A stretch of DNA of 64,000 nt from Ruegeria denitrificans (GTDB lineage: Bacteria > Pseudomonadota > Alphaproteobacteria > Rhodobacterales > Rhodobacteraceae). The stretch spans positions 186,001 to 250,000 of the forward strand of contig NZ_CYUD01000008.1 in NCBI RefSeq assembly GCF_001458295.1. The letters are read 5' to 3'. The notes below the pieces were generated by a model, which ran no database searches, was not told the DNA's origin, and worked only from the letters and a program-made list of their open reading frames with translations. The position numbers and the translations under genes were made by a program. This document shows, one piece after another, positions 9,411 through 17,687 of this stretch. The stretch's first letter is position 1, and each line of letters starts with the position of its first letter.

Positions 9411-11016
9411 CGTATCCTCCACGGTCAATTTCGGTGGCAATCACAGTGAATTTGTCAGCTTTGATGGCCTCGTTCAGCGCTGCGCGCAATTCGGCACGGT
9501 TCCGAACCGTGTGGCCGTTGCCCCCGAACGCACGACCCATGGCGGCAAAGTCGTGGCGGTCGAAGTCCACACCCACTTTACCCATTTGACGCTGACGCTG
9601 TTTCAGCTCGATCAGCGCAAGGCTGGCGTCAACAAAGACCAGAAAGATCGGGTTGCCGCCCATTTCGGCCGCGGTCGAAAGCTCTCCGACGACCATCAGG
9701 AACCCAGCGTCGCCCGAGAAGCTGATGACCGGGCGGTCAGGATCGGCCAGTTTCAGGCCAATGGCCATCGGCACGGCACAACCCATGGTACAAAGTGCCG
9801 AGGATTGGATCAGCCCGCGCTCTTCGTGGCAATTCCACATCTGGCTCAGCAGGATGCGGTGCGCGCCGCTGTCGGCGGTGGCCAGCGTGTCAGGGGGCAG
9901 AGCAGTGCGGGCTTCGGCGATCACGGCTGCCGGGCCCCAGTCGTCGTCGGTCGGAAAGGCCTGCGCCAATGCAGCTTTGACCTGCGCGGGCTCACCGCCG
10001 GGCCACGTCGCCCGAGAAGGGTTCCCCTTGGCGATGGCCTCCAGTGTGGCCCCAGTGTGAGCGACCAGATTCAACCCGGCCTGATGCATATAGTGATCGT
10101 TGACCACAGCCGAGATGTCGATGACGCGCTTGTCTTCGGGGTCCCAGATCTCGCGCCAGCCGGGGCGCATTTCGATGGGGTCATAGCCCAGACACAGAAC
10201 CAGATCGGCCTGTTCTACCAAAGGCACCAGATGCTTGTCAGCCAACGGCGACAGCCCCGCGCCGCCAAGGCACAAAGGGTGATCCTCGGGCACAACGCCC
10301 TTGGCTTTGTAGGTGGTCACAAAGGGAATGCTGAAATGCTCCAGAAACGCCTGCACCACATTGCGCGAGTCGTCGTAGAGCACGTCCAGACCCACAATCG
10401 CGATGGGGCGTTCGGCCTCGGCCACCCAGCGGCGGGCTTTCTCAACGCAGTTTCCTTCGGGCGCTACGGCAGCGGGTTTGACCAGACGGCGGCGTTTAAC
10501 TCCGGATACGCGCGTATCCGCGACCGAGATCGGTACGTCGATATGAACCGGGCCGGGGCGCGGCTGATTGGCCAGCGAAACCGCCTTGTCCGCCACAACG
10601 TCCGCGCCCTGTGCCGTTAGTGTGAACGTTCCCTTGGTGATCGAGCGGTAAACCTGCGCGTGGTCCATCACCTGATGGGTATAGGTCAGCGCCTCATCCT
10701 CATCGACGCAGCCGGTCAGAACGATCATCGGCACCCGGTCCTGCAGCGCGTTTGCGACGACGTTGATCCCGTTCATTGCACCGGGGCCTAGGGTGGCTAC
10801 CAGAATGGCAGGCGCGCCGTCGCGGTGATGCACGGCCTCGGCCATGAAACCAGCGGCGTTTTCGTGTTTGGCCAGGTGAAAGGTGATCCCGGCCTGTTCC
10901 AGCGCGTCCACCAACGTCAGAACCTCGCCGCCCGGCATGCCAAACGCGTGGCGGCACCCGGCCTCGTAGAGTCGTTGGGCCAGTAGGTCAGCCGCGCGGG
11001 GAGAGAGGTCCTGCAT
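9397..11016 (-). CDS. Thiamine-pyrophosphate-dependent enzyme (acetolactate-synthase-like)
   Basis: 539 residues with the three-domain layout of the ALS/oxalyl-CoA decarboxylase superfamily: a pyrimidine-binding domain with the activating Glu52 in KHENAAGFMAE, a central domain near 200-330, and a PP-binding domain. The cofactor motif is altered: SFSGDAGFLM replaces GDG, and the usual Asn pair is replaced by FVDASL. Known members make or break C-C bonds next to a carbonyl (acetolactate synthase, sulfoacetaldehyde acetyltransferase, oxalyl-CoA decarboxylase). Downstream overlap with a CoA-transferase suggests an acyl-CoA or 2-oxoacid substrate. Exact function cannot be assigned. Confidence 0.8.
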   Translation of the reverse strand: MQDLSPRAADLLAQRLYEAGCRHAFGMPGGEVLTLVDALEQAGITFHLAKHENAAGFMAEAVHHRDGAPAILVATLGPGAMNGINVVANALQDRVPMIVLTGCVDEDEALTYTHQVMDHAQVYRSITKGTFTLTAQGADVVADKAVSLANQPRPGPVHIDVPISVADTRVSGVKRRRLVKPAAVAPEGNCVEKARRWVAEAERPIAIVGLDVLYDDSRNVVQAFLEHFSIPFVTTYKAKGVVPEDHPLCLGGAGLSPLADKHLVPLVEQADLVLCLGYDPIEMRPGWREIWDPEDKRVIDISAVVNDHYMHQAGLNLVAHTGATLEAIAKGNPSRATWPGGEPAQVKAALAQAFPTDDDWGPAAVIAEARTALPPDTLATADSGAHRILLSQMWNCHEERGLIQSSALCTMGCAVPMAIGLKLADPDRPVISFSGDAGFLMVVGELSTAAEMGGNPIFLVFVDASLALIELKQRQRQMGKVGVDFDRHDFAAMGRAFGGNGHTVRNRAELRAALNEAIKADKFTVIATEIDRGGYDGRI

Positions 11017-11095
11017 TCGTTATGCTCCGAAATTTTCGCTGTTCAGCAGATTGCGGAGGACGCGCCCGGACGCAAGCAGGTTCACGCCAGTGTGA

Positions 11096-11554
11096 CTATT
11101 TGACGGCGGATTCCGCCACTGCCTGAAACTTTGTGTCAAGTTCCTGGGCAATATCGCGCAAAGGCTCTCCGCCCTCATAAACATAAGGGGCAAAGACAAA
11201 GCTGGGCGTCTTGTAGGACAGGGTGGCAGTGCCGTCGTCGTTTTCGGTCACGTAAAAGCGGATCGGTGCCTCGATCATGGCACTGACCGAGGTTTCCAGA
11301 ACGCGCACGGCAAAATCATTGTTGAACGCGCCGATCACCAGATTGCCGGGGATGATGATGCCGCGGGCAGCGGCGGCCTTGGTCGGACCAGCCTGCGTGA
11401 CCACGATCAGCCCGTTGTCCTTCACAGCGGCCTTTGTATCTGCGACCAACTCGTCATAAGTTTTGACGGTTGGATAAACCGCCCAGCCTGACAGTGGTTC
11501 CTCGGCCCAGAGGGGCAGGGCGAGAAGACAGAGCAAACCCAAAAGCGCGCGCAT
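11096..11554 (-). CDS. DUF302 family exported protein
   Basis: 152 residues. Signal peptide of about 17 residues (MRALLGLLCLLALPLWA). The rest matches the DUF302 fold: TYDELVADTKAAVKDNGLIVV, then GNLVIGAFNNDFAVRVLE, then the strand-rich APIRFYVTE and ATLSYKTPS. DUF302 proteins are small, often periplasmic, of unknown biochemical role. RBS GAGG lies about 8 nt upstream of ATG 11554. It stands alone: 79 nt separate it from the TPP-enzyme gene, which begins at 11016 on the same strand and lies downstream in the direction of transcription. Confidence 0.8.
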   Translation of the reverse strand: MRALLGLLCLLALPLWAEEPLSGWAVYPTVKTYDELVADTKAAVKDNGLIVVTQAGPTKAAAARGIIIPGNLVIGAFNNDFAVRVLETSVSAMIEAPIRFYVTENDDGTATLSYKTPSFVFAPYVYEGGEPLRDIAQELDTKFQAVAESAVK

Positions 11555-11695
11555 GACGGTGCCTCATTCATTGTGACTGTCTGAGTGATGCCAGAAATCC
11601 GGGTGCGGCGCACGCACATTCCCGTATGCATTCGGGATTGCGCCGAACGCCGGAAAGCCGCAGAAACATGCAAACGACCAAACACGAGGCCACAC

Positions 11696-12040
11696 GTGGA
11701 CCCGATACGCCTTTTGATTTGCAGCAGCTGTGCCGGACCGCGTGACGCTGAGGCCGAGAAACAGGCTGTGGATACTGCGCTGACGCAGGCAGGATTGAAT
11801 GACCGGGTCGAGGTCACGGACCACGCTTGTTTCAGTGGCTGCGCTAAACCGACTGCACTGGCGCTGCAGGCCGCAGGGCGGGCGTCTTACGTGTTTTCGG
11901 GGGTCAATGTCGTTTCCGATGCCGAAGACATCGCCGCGACCTGCAAAGCCTATCTGGACAGCCCCGCAGGTTGGATCGAAGACGCCCGACCCTGCGGGCG
12001 GCTTCGGATGTGTTTACGCGCACGTATTCCGGCGCTTTAA
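11696..12040 (+). CDS. DUF1636 putative metal-binding / 2Fe-2S thioredoxin-like protein
   Basis: 114 residues from GTG 11696, which has GAGG about 9 nt upstream; the frame stays open 111 nt further upstream but without family similarity. Four cysteines, C9-x2-C12 and C45-x3-C49 (ICSSC and CFSGC), form the DUF1636 pattern, which resembles thioredoxin-like [2Fe-2S] ferredoxins. A second DUF1636 gene heads the cob operon at 27569, so both copies sit beside cobalt or cobalamin genes. Its stop overlaps the stop of the convergent His-rich gene by 4 nt. A role in cobalt handling is inferred from context. Confidence 0.75.
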   Translation: MDPIRLLICSSCAGPRDAEAEKQAVDTALTQAGLNDRVEVTDHACFSGCAKPTALALQAAGRASYVFSGVNVVSDAEDIAATCKAYLDSPAGWIEDARPCGRLRMCLRARIPAL

Positions 12041-12531
12041 TCGACCTGAACAGTCACGGCTGCGCTGACCGGTACATTGTTGACCGTCAGTGCGCTGTGG
12101 CTGTTTGCGTTCAGCGAAACCGAAACCTCGACCTCTCCCTTCGGCAGGTCCGGAATATGTATCCAGTTGCCATAGAGGCGGGCCAGTTTCTCGCCATTGA
12201 TATACACATGTGCGTGGCCTTCACCTTCAACGTCGGCTGTTGACGCGTTTTCCGGAGCAAACCGAAAGTTCTGCGGCATAACGTGCAGGTTCCACCCGGC
12301 CATGGGGTCTTGGGTCAGCGCGATCGCGACGCTAGGCGCATCCGCGCCTGCGGGCAGGTTGACGGTGGTCGAGTGGTCATGGGCCATTGCTTCGGCATGC
12401 GTGCCGCCGTGATGAGACGGGTCGCCGTGATCGTGGCCGTCAAAAGTGACGCCATTGGCTGCCGCCAGTACAAAGCCAGCACCACCACCGAACACTAGGC
12501 CGATTGCAAAAAGGGCAAGTGAGCGTGCCAT
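12037..12531 (-). CDS. Exported His-rich protein next to cbtBA, putative metal binding
   Basis: 164 residues. A signal peptide or anchor (about 1-24, LALFAIGLVFGGGAGFVLAA) is followed by a histidine-rich stretch, HDHGDPSHHGG...HAEAMAHDH (about 31-52), and then a beta-rich domain with VNLPAGADAP, GWNLHV and GHAHVYINGEK. I do not recognise a named family with certainty. The His-rich linker and the position 66 nt after cbtA on the same strand suggest a periplasmic cobalt or other metal binding partner of CbtAB, under the same B12 riboswitch. ATG 12531 is chosen because the upstream part (to 12585) has no signal-peptide character. Confidence 0.7.
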   Translation of the reverse strand: MARSLALFAIGLVFGGGAGFVLAAANGVTFDGHDHGDPSHHGGTHAEAMAHDHSTTVNLPAGADAPSVAIALTQDPMAGWNLHVMPQNFRFAPENASTADVEGEGHAHVYINGEKLARLYGNWIHIPDLPKGEVEVSVSLNANSHSALTVNNVPVSAAVTVQVD

Positions 12532-12597
12532 TTTTCTTTCCTTGAAGACAAAAATAAACACGCCGGGCAGAACCCGGCGCGTCAATATGTTTGAGGA

Positions 12598-13296
12598 TTA
12601 GGCTGTCGCTTCGACGCGTTTGCCTTCGCTTTGCCAGAAATATCCGGCAAAGGTACCAACCAGAACCCAAGCCACCAGCCCGATGCCAAAGGCGCGGGCG
12701 GCGAACAAAGCGCCGATCTCGGTCGGGACGGGGCCCGTGAACACATCCGGCTCGGGCGCGCCGATCAGATGAGGTGCCATCAACAGAACCGCTGCGATCA
12801 CATAGCTGATTAGGTTGCCGCCAAAGGCAATCAGCCACAGCGCTACAAGCGCGGCACCAACAGTGGCAAACCACCAAACCTGACGGGCATAGACGTCAGC
12901 CGCCGCAACACCCGGCACTTCGGGCGCCAAGGTAAAGCCGGGTGCCAGATGAAAGGCGATGAACCCTGCCAGGCCCCACAGAACGCCGGTACGGCCATCA
13001 ATCGTGTGGCCTTGGCCTTCGGCCACGGACATCAGGGCAATCATCAGCAGCGCATATCCGGTATAGGTCAGCATGGTGAAGATGACGCTCAGCGCGTCAC
13101 GAGTCAGCTCCGAGAACATGCCCGGCAGTTCCGGATGCGCCGAAACAGCCTCGGCCCCGAAATGCACCAGCTCTCCGGATTCGTACAGCTCTGCGTGCAG
13201 CAAAACAGGTTGCACAAAGACTAACTGCAGCAAGGCGGCTATCAGCCCCGCTGCAGCACCAGCGAACAACGCGCTGGTCAGTATACGACTGAACAT
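12598..13296 (-). CDS. cbtA: CbtA, predicted cobalt transporter large subunit
   Basis: 232 residues with about five to six membrane segments. N-terminal FSRILTSALFAGAAAGLIAALLQ and the motif GLAGFIAFHLAPGFTLAPEVPG with its His are typical of CbtA, a predicted inner-membrane cobalt uptake component almost always paired with CbtB and controlled by B12 riboswitches. ATG 13296 starts 4 nt after the cbtB stop; the frame continues upstream into cbtB but without homology. Transport itself is predicted for this family mainly from context. Confidence 0.9.
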   Translation of the reverse strand: MFSRILTSALFAGAAAGLIAALLQLVFVQPVLLHAELYESGELVHFGAEAVSAHPELPGMFSELTRDALSVIFTMLTYTGYALLMIALMSVAEGQGHTIDGRTGVLWGLAGFIAFHLAPGFTLAPEVPGVAAADVYARQVWWFATVGAALVALWLIAFGGNLISYVIAAVLLMAPHLIGAPEPDVFTGPVPTEIGALFAARAFGIGLVAWVLVGTFAGYFWQSEGKRVEATA

Positions 13297-13300
13297 GGTC

Positions 13301-13471
13301 TTAGTGGCAGGGGAAGCCGGTCGCGTGGCGCACGTCATGGGCTGCGTCGTGCAGCGCCGCGGCCTGTACGTGACCGGTCAGGGTGATGATGCCCAGACCC
13401 AGAACCACCGCGAACATGACCGGAAGGATACCAGCGCGCGAGGCGGATACTGTTTGCGTTTGTGTTGCCAT
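13301..13471 (-). CDS. cbtB: CbtB, small cobalt transporter subunit
   Basis: 56 residues. One membrane segment (about 14-34, ILPVMFAVVLGLGIITLTG) is followed by a short tail with histidines (LHDAAHDVRHATGFPCH), the hallmark of CbtB, where the His-rich end is thought to bind cobalt. It is the first gene behind the 13.5-13.7 kb cobalamin riboswitch and is followed 4 nt later by cbtA. AGGAGA lies just upstream of ATG 13471 on the minus strand. Confidence 0.9.
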   Translation of the reverse strand: MATQTQTVSASRAGILPVMFAVVLGLGIITLTGHVQAAALHDAAHDVRHATGFPCH

Positions 13472-13514
13472 TTTTTATTCTCCTTTGCCGCCGCACCCGA
13501 CGGCCGGTGTTTCA

Positions 13515-13695
13515 ATTGTCGCCTGGCAGGTCTCCTGGCTTGCGGGTCGATGCCTCTGTTCGCCTTCCCCCTGAGAACAGGAGTGGCTGGTTGAACAGGG
13601 GCTCTCCGCTTACAGTCGCGGGGGCGGCTGTGGAATTGGCTGCCATGGCAGTCGCACCACATTCCCTCTTAGCATCCGGATGTCTCCGGCAGGAC
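13515..13695 (-). promoter_or_regulatory. Cobalamin (B12) riboswitch upstream of cbtBA
   Basis: Read on the minus strand, the region shows the B12 box AGCCAGGAGACCTGCC (13540-13525), preceded by GCCCCCGCGACTGTAAGCGG and an upstream GGGAATGTGGTGCGA segment, all in the order expected for a cobalamin riboswitch aptamer. It lies in the leader of cbtB, 44 nt before its start, and should shut off cobalt uptake when adenosylcobalamin is plentiful. Exact ends are estimated. Confidence 0.9.
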
Positions 13696-13757
13696 CAGAC
13701 GCTTTTATTTAGCCGCTAAGCTGCAAAGGGCGCAATCATCATTTGCGACCTTTTAGG

Positions 13758-14501
13758 TCAGATCTCACGCTTTTTTAGCAAATAGATATCCATGATCCAG
13801 CCATGCGCAGCCCGGCAGCGGGCACGATTGGCCAGAATTTCCTCGGACACTTCAGTCAGACGCCCTTTGATGAGAATCTGCTGCTTCATGCCGACATAGG
13901 CACCCCACCAGATATCGTAGCCTTCCATATCGAGAGATTGGAATGAACACTCTCCATCCAGCATTACCGCAACTTTTGAGGCATTTGCAGGCCAGCCTTC
14001 ATCCCGGATGCGCCGTCCTGTGGTCACGACATACGGCGCGCCCAAATCATTGATCGGGATGGCATGGGCAGCCGTCAATGCTTGCAACGCGGTGATGCCG
14101 GGGATCACCCGTGTCTGCGGCTGAGGGTCCAACCGCGACGCGATTCGCAGTGAGCTGTCATAAAGCGATGGGTCGCCCCAGATCAGCAGCGCCACATGTC
14201 GCGCATTCGGGTGGGCGGCGATTGCCTCTTGCCAGCGAAGAGCAATGGCGTCGTGCCATTCGTCCACCCCACGCAAATAGCCATCTTCGGCCCGGCGCTT
14301 GGGTATGTCGAAGTAGGCGATCTGTGGCGGTGTGTCGGTCACAGCGGCGATGATCTCTTCGCGCAGGCCTGCCAGATCAGCCTTGTTCTCACCCTTGCGC
14401 GGGATCAGGATCAGGTCCGCATCGCGGATGGCATTCGCGCCCTGAAATGTCACGTGATCCGGATTGCCGGTGCCAATGCCGATCAATGTCAAGTCAAACA
14501 T
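13758..14501 (-). CDS. cobF: Precorrin-6A synthase (deacetylating)
   Basis: 247 residues. SAM-dependent tetrapyrrole methylase fold, seen in LIGIGTGNPDHVT at the start and LLIWGDPSLYDS in the middle. CobF methylates C1 of precorrin-5 with loss of the acetyl group in the oxygen-dependent cobalamin pathway. ATG 14501 overlaps the end of cobA by 8 nt, and an in-frame upstream extension lies inside cobA. It is the last gene of the cob series, followed by the riboswitch that starts the cbtBA unit. Confidence 0.92.
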   Translation of the reverse strand: MFDLTLIGIGTGNPDHVTFQGANAIRDADLILIPRKGENKADLAGLREEIIAAVTDTPPQIAYFDIPKRRAEDGYLRGVDEWHDAIALRWQEAIAAHPNARHVALLIWGDPSLYDSSLRIASRLDPQPQTRVIPGITALQALTAAHAIPINDLGAPYVVTTGRRIRDEGWPANASKVAVMLDGECSFQSLDMEGYDIWWGAYVGMKQQILIKGRLTEVSEEILANRARCRAAHGWIMDIYLLKKREI

Positions 14502-15222
14502 CGTCGAACTCTGCCAACGGGCCATACAGGATCAGAGCCGGGGCTGTGCCGATCTCAGCTTCCAGTTTTTCAGACAACGCGCCAATGGTCGCTCGGTGCA
14601 GGCTCTGGTCGGGCGTCGAAACGGATTCGGCCATCAAGGCAGGTGTCTCCAGCGGCAAGCCATGGTCGTGCAGCGCCTTCACCAGTAGGGGAAAGGTCCG
14701 TTTGCCCATGAACACAACGGTTGTCGCATCCGGATCGGCCAGCGCGGGCAGGTTCAGATCTTCGGGCAGTTTACCACTGACATCGTGGCCGGTGACAAAC
14801 TGAACCCGCCGAGCGGTTAGGCGTCGTGTCAAGGGTATCCCTGCCGCTGCCGCAGCAGCCACGGCCGAAGGGATGCCCGGAATGATCTCATAGTCTATCC
14901 CCGCGGCGCGCAGGGCAACCAGCTCTTCTTCCAGCCTGCCGAACAACCCGCCATCACCAGATTTCAACCGCACCACGCGGGCACCGGTTTTGGCGTAATC
15001 AACCAACAGACGGCTGACGTGATCTTGCTTGGGCGAAGGCCGCCCGGCGCGTTTACCCACGCCCACCAAATCGGTGTCGTCGCGCGCATGGCTCAGGATG
15101 GGGCCGCTGCTGAGGTCATCGAACAGCACCGCATCTGCTTTTTGCATCCGGTCAACCGCTTTCAGGGTCAAAAGTTCGGGGTCACCAGGGCCGGAACCTA
15201 TGAAGGATACAAAACCGCTCAT
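14494..15222 (-). CDS. cobA: Uroporphyrinogen-III C-methyltransferase
   Basis: 242 residues, the usual size of stand-alone CobA. Motifs FIGSGPGDPELLTLKAV near the N-terminus, VVRLKSGDGGLFGR in the middle and YEIIPGIPSAVAAAAAAGIPLTRR are classic for SUMT enzymes, which add two methyl groups to uroporphyrinogen III to give precorrin-2 in the cytosol. Start ATG 15222 overlaps the cobB stop (ATGA). Precorrin-2 is also the precursor of siroheme. Confidence 0.92.
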   Translation of the reverse strand: MSGFVSFIGSGPGDPELLTLKAVDRMQKADAVLFDDLSSGPILSHARDDTDLVGVGKRAGRPSPKQDHVSRLLVDYAKTGARVVRLKSGDGGLFGRLEEELVALRAAGIDYEIIPGIPSAVAAAAAAGIPLTRRLTARRVQFVTGHDVSGKLPEDLNLPALADPDATTVVFMGKRTFPLLVKALHDHGLPLETPALMAESVSTPDQSLHRATIGALSEKLEAEIGTAPALILYGPLAEFDDV

Positions 15223-16535
15223 GCCGTAGCCTCGGCAATCAGGTGAAAGAATGTGCCGGTGACGTTGCCGCGCACCGACCCTGTTTGTGGCCCTTCAGCA
15301 CCTTCAGCATCAAACACCCGCGCCAATGGTGCGTTAGGCTGTTCTATGATCGAAGAATAATGGAACTCATGCCCCCGCAAAGCCGTGTCGGCTGCAAAAC
15401 CGGGCATCGGAGCCAGCAATTCCGCGCGACGGTATCCCAGATTGAACTTGCGTTTTTCATACGAGGTCACCAGCCCCAGCAGGCCCGCCATCTGATGCTG
15501 AACACCTTCCTTGTCAATCAATGCCTGACCCAGCGCCATGTATCCTCCGCATTCCCCATGCACGGGTTTGGATTCAGCGTGTTTGCGTAATCCGGTCTGG
15601 AACGTATCGGCAGCAGCCAGCGTACCAGCATGCAGTTCCGGATAGCCACCGGGCAGCCAAACCAGATCGGCATCCGCGGCAGGTGCTTCATTGGCCAGAG
15701 GTGAAAACGGCAAAACCTCAGCCCCTGCCGCGCGCCAACCTTCCAGCAAATGCGGGTAGGTGAAGGAAAACGCAGCATCGCGGGCCAGTGCAATCCGTTG
15801 TGCCGGAGGGCGCGGCAGCGCGGCTGACGATGGCCCACTAGGGCCTGAGGAAGCCGCTACTTTGATCGCCTCAAGATCCACATGATCGCGCAGAAACGCG
15901 GCATAGCCAACAATCGCGCTTTCCAGATCGGGATGCTCAACCGCCTGGATCAGGCCCAGATGGCGTTCCGGCAGGGTCAGGTCTCCGCGCCGGGGCAAAA
16001 CGCCCAGAACCGGCAGGCCGGCGCGCTCCATGCCCAGACGCGTCAGCCGCTCATGCCGGGGGCTGGCGCACCGGTTCAGGATCACACCGGCAAAGGGCAG
16101 GTCGGGATTGTACATCCGAAACCCCAGTGCCGTTGCTGCCGCCGATTGCGCCTGACCGCCCACATCCAGCACCAGCACAACAGGCCAGCCCATGCGCTGC
16201 GCGGTCTCGGCGCTAGACCCATGGCCCAGTTCACCCGGTTTGGCCACGCCATCAAACAACCCCATCGAGCCTTCGGCAACCACGATATCTGCACCCTCGG
16301 CCTGCGCTGAAATCGCGTTCAGCAATGGATCTCCCATCGCCCAACTGTCCAGATTGAACGAGGACCGCCCGGCCGCTGCCCGATGAAAGGCCGGGTCGAT
16401 GTAGTCCGGGCCGCTTTTGAATGGTTGCACAGTCAGCCCATCCTCGGCCAAGGCACGCAACAGGCCCAACATGACCGTTGTTTTCCCAGTACCCGACGAT
16501 GGGGCCGAAATCAGAAGCCCCGGAGGATTAGTCAT
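15219..16535 (-). CDS. cobB: Cobyrinic acid a,c-diamide synthase (hydrogenobyrinate form)
   Basis: 438 residues. An ATP-binding domain with the P-loop [11 protein letters not shown] near residue 15 is followed by a class-I-like glutamine amidotransferase domain with nucleophile Cys in [12 protein letters not shown] and a C-terminal GHEFHYS. CobB amidates the a and c side chains of hydrogenobyrinic acid using glutamine and ATP. ATG 16535 is chosen because GGAG lies 8 nt upstream; ATG 16541 is also possible. The gene overlaps cobM by 8 nt and cobA by 4 nt. Confidence 0.92.
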   Translation of the reverse strand: MTNPPGLLISAPSSGTGKTTVMLGLLRALAEDGLTVQPFKSGPDYIDPAFHRAAAGRSSFNLDSWAMGDPLLNAISAQAEGADIVVAEGSMGLFDGVAKPGELGHGSSAETAQRMGWPVVLVLDVGGQAQSAAATALGFRMYNPDLPFAGVILNRCASPRHERLTRLGMERAGLPVLGVLPRRGDLTLPERHLGLIQAVEHPDLESAIVGYAAFLRDHVDLEAIKVAASSGPSGPSSAALPRPPAQRIALARDAAFSFTYPHLLEGWRAAGAEVLPFSPLANEAPAADADLVWLPGGYPELHAGTLAAADTFQTGLRKHAESKPVHGECGGYMALGQALIDKEGVQHQMAGLLGLVTSYEKRKFNLGYRRAELLAPMPGFAADTALRGHEFHYSSIIEQPNAPLARVFDAEGAEGPQTGSVRGNVTGTFFHLIAEATA

Positions 16536-17322
16536 CACCATGGCTCCAGCTTGACCACGGGCTATCGGCGCTTTGTGGGCGATAGCGACGGTCGTAATCC
16601 TTGGAATACAAGCAGCTTTCGTCAAACCCTTCACCTGCCAGCGCAGGGCCGACCATGATCAGTGCCGTACGCGAGATGCTGTTGTCCAGCGCGTCTTTCA
16701 GGGTATCCAATGTGGCGCGGATGATCCGCTCATCCGGCCAACTGGCGCGATACACCACGGCCACCGGGCAGTCTGCGCCATAGGCGGGGGTCAGATCGGC
16801 AATTACTGTGTCCAGATTACCGATCGACAGGTGAATGGCCAAAGTCGCCCCGGTGCGCGCGAAGTTCTCAAGCGTCTCTCCTTCGGGCATCGAGGACGCA
16901 CGGCCCGGCGTCCGGGTCAGGACCACCGATTGCGCCAGACCGGGCAAGGTCAACTCGGTTCCTAGTGAAGCCGCCGCTGCAGCAAAGGACGGCACACCAG
17001 GGGTCACACTAACCGGAATGCCCATTGCCTTCAGCCGTCGGATTTGTTCACCCATCGCCGACCAGACCGACAAGTCCCCGGAATGCAGCCGCGCCACATC
17101 CTGACCGGTCTGATGCGCGGCCTCAATCTCGGCCATGATCTGATCCAGGTCCATCGACGCGGTGTTCACGATCCTTGCGCCCTCAGGGCAGTGGCCCAGA
17201 ATTTCCTCGGGTACAAGCGACCCAGCAAAAAGACATACCGGGCAAGACGCGATGATATCACGTCCGCGCAGGGTCAGAAGGTCGGCAGCGCCCGGTCCGG
17301 CGCCAATGAAATGAACGGTCAT
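16528..17322 (-). CDS. cobM: Precorrin-4 C11-methyltransferase
   Basis: 264 residues. Tetrapyrrole methylase motifs [18 protein letters not shown] at the N-terminus and [16 protein letters not shown] in the middle, plus [21 protein letters not shown], match CobM. It methylates C11 of precorrin-4. The start overlaps the cobE stop by 4 nt (ATGA). About 30 residues at the C-terminus (from SKDYDRRY) extend past the core domain, a tail whose role is unknown. Confidence 0.92.
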   Translation of the reverse strand: MTVHFIGAGPGAADLLTLRGRDIIASCPVCLFAGSLVPEEILGHCPEGARIVNTASMDLDQIMAEIEAAHQTGQDVARLHSGDLSVWSAMGEQIRRLKAMGIPVSVTPGVPSFAAAAASLGTELTLPGLAQSVVLTRTPGRASSMPEGETLENFARTGATLAIHLSIGNLDTVIADLTPAYGADCPVAVVYRASWPDERIIRATLDTLKDALDNSISRTALIMVGPALAGEGFDESCLYSKDYDRRYRPQSADSPWSSWSHGDD

Positions 17323-17687
17323 GTTTGTCCTCCGATGGCTATGGCGCAGGTGGCCAGCCTGTCGTCTGAGATTTGTCTGGGTGAGGTCAGTCGCGCGCCA
17401 GAACCGGCAACGGCAAGAGCAGATGCTTCGGCCACGCTGCCGGTGCCATAATTGGCGCGGCTGCGGTTCGAGCAGGTGAGTGTGCGTTGCCCGGCCAGAT
17501 CGGCAGGCGCAACGAAATGTAGGGGCAGGGCGATGGCCGAGGCAAACTCGACAAGTGCAGGATGGCCATCTTTATCCGCCACCGTGGCCAGCGCGTCCAC
17601 GCGCTGCCCGTTGCGGGCCCTGTCAAAGGCCGCGCGCAGGCTGTCCAACTTGGCCGTGGACGAAAATCCCAATCCCGCGACGATCAT
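17319..17687 (-). CDS. cobE: CobE (CbiG C-terminal-like) cobalamin biosynthesis protein
   Basis: 122 residues. The start [21 protein letters not shown] and the [21 protein letters not shown] segment match the CobE/CbiG C-terminal domain. In the aerobic pathway CobE is required but its step is not firmly defined. ATG 17687 forms an ATGA overlap with the cobL stop. The frame is open far upstream inside cobL, but that part is a shadow. It overlaps cobM by 4 nt. Confidence 0.88.
   Translation of the reverse strand: MIVAGLGFSSTAKLDSLRAAFDRARNGQRVDALATVADKDGHPALVEFASAIALPLHFVAPADLAGQRTLTCSNRSRANYGTGSVAEASALAVAGSGARLTSPRQISDDRLATCAIAIGGQT

Noticed and set aside
9298-10620. 440-codon plus-strand frame opposite the TPP-enzyme gene
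   Set aside because: No domain similarity; the opposite strand has a full-length TPP enzyme with correct motifs.
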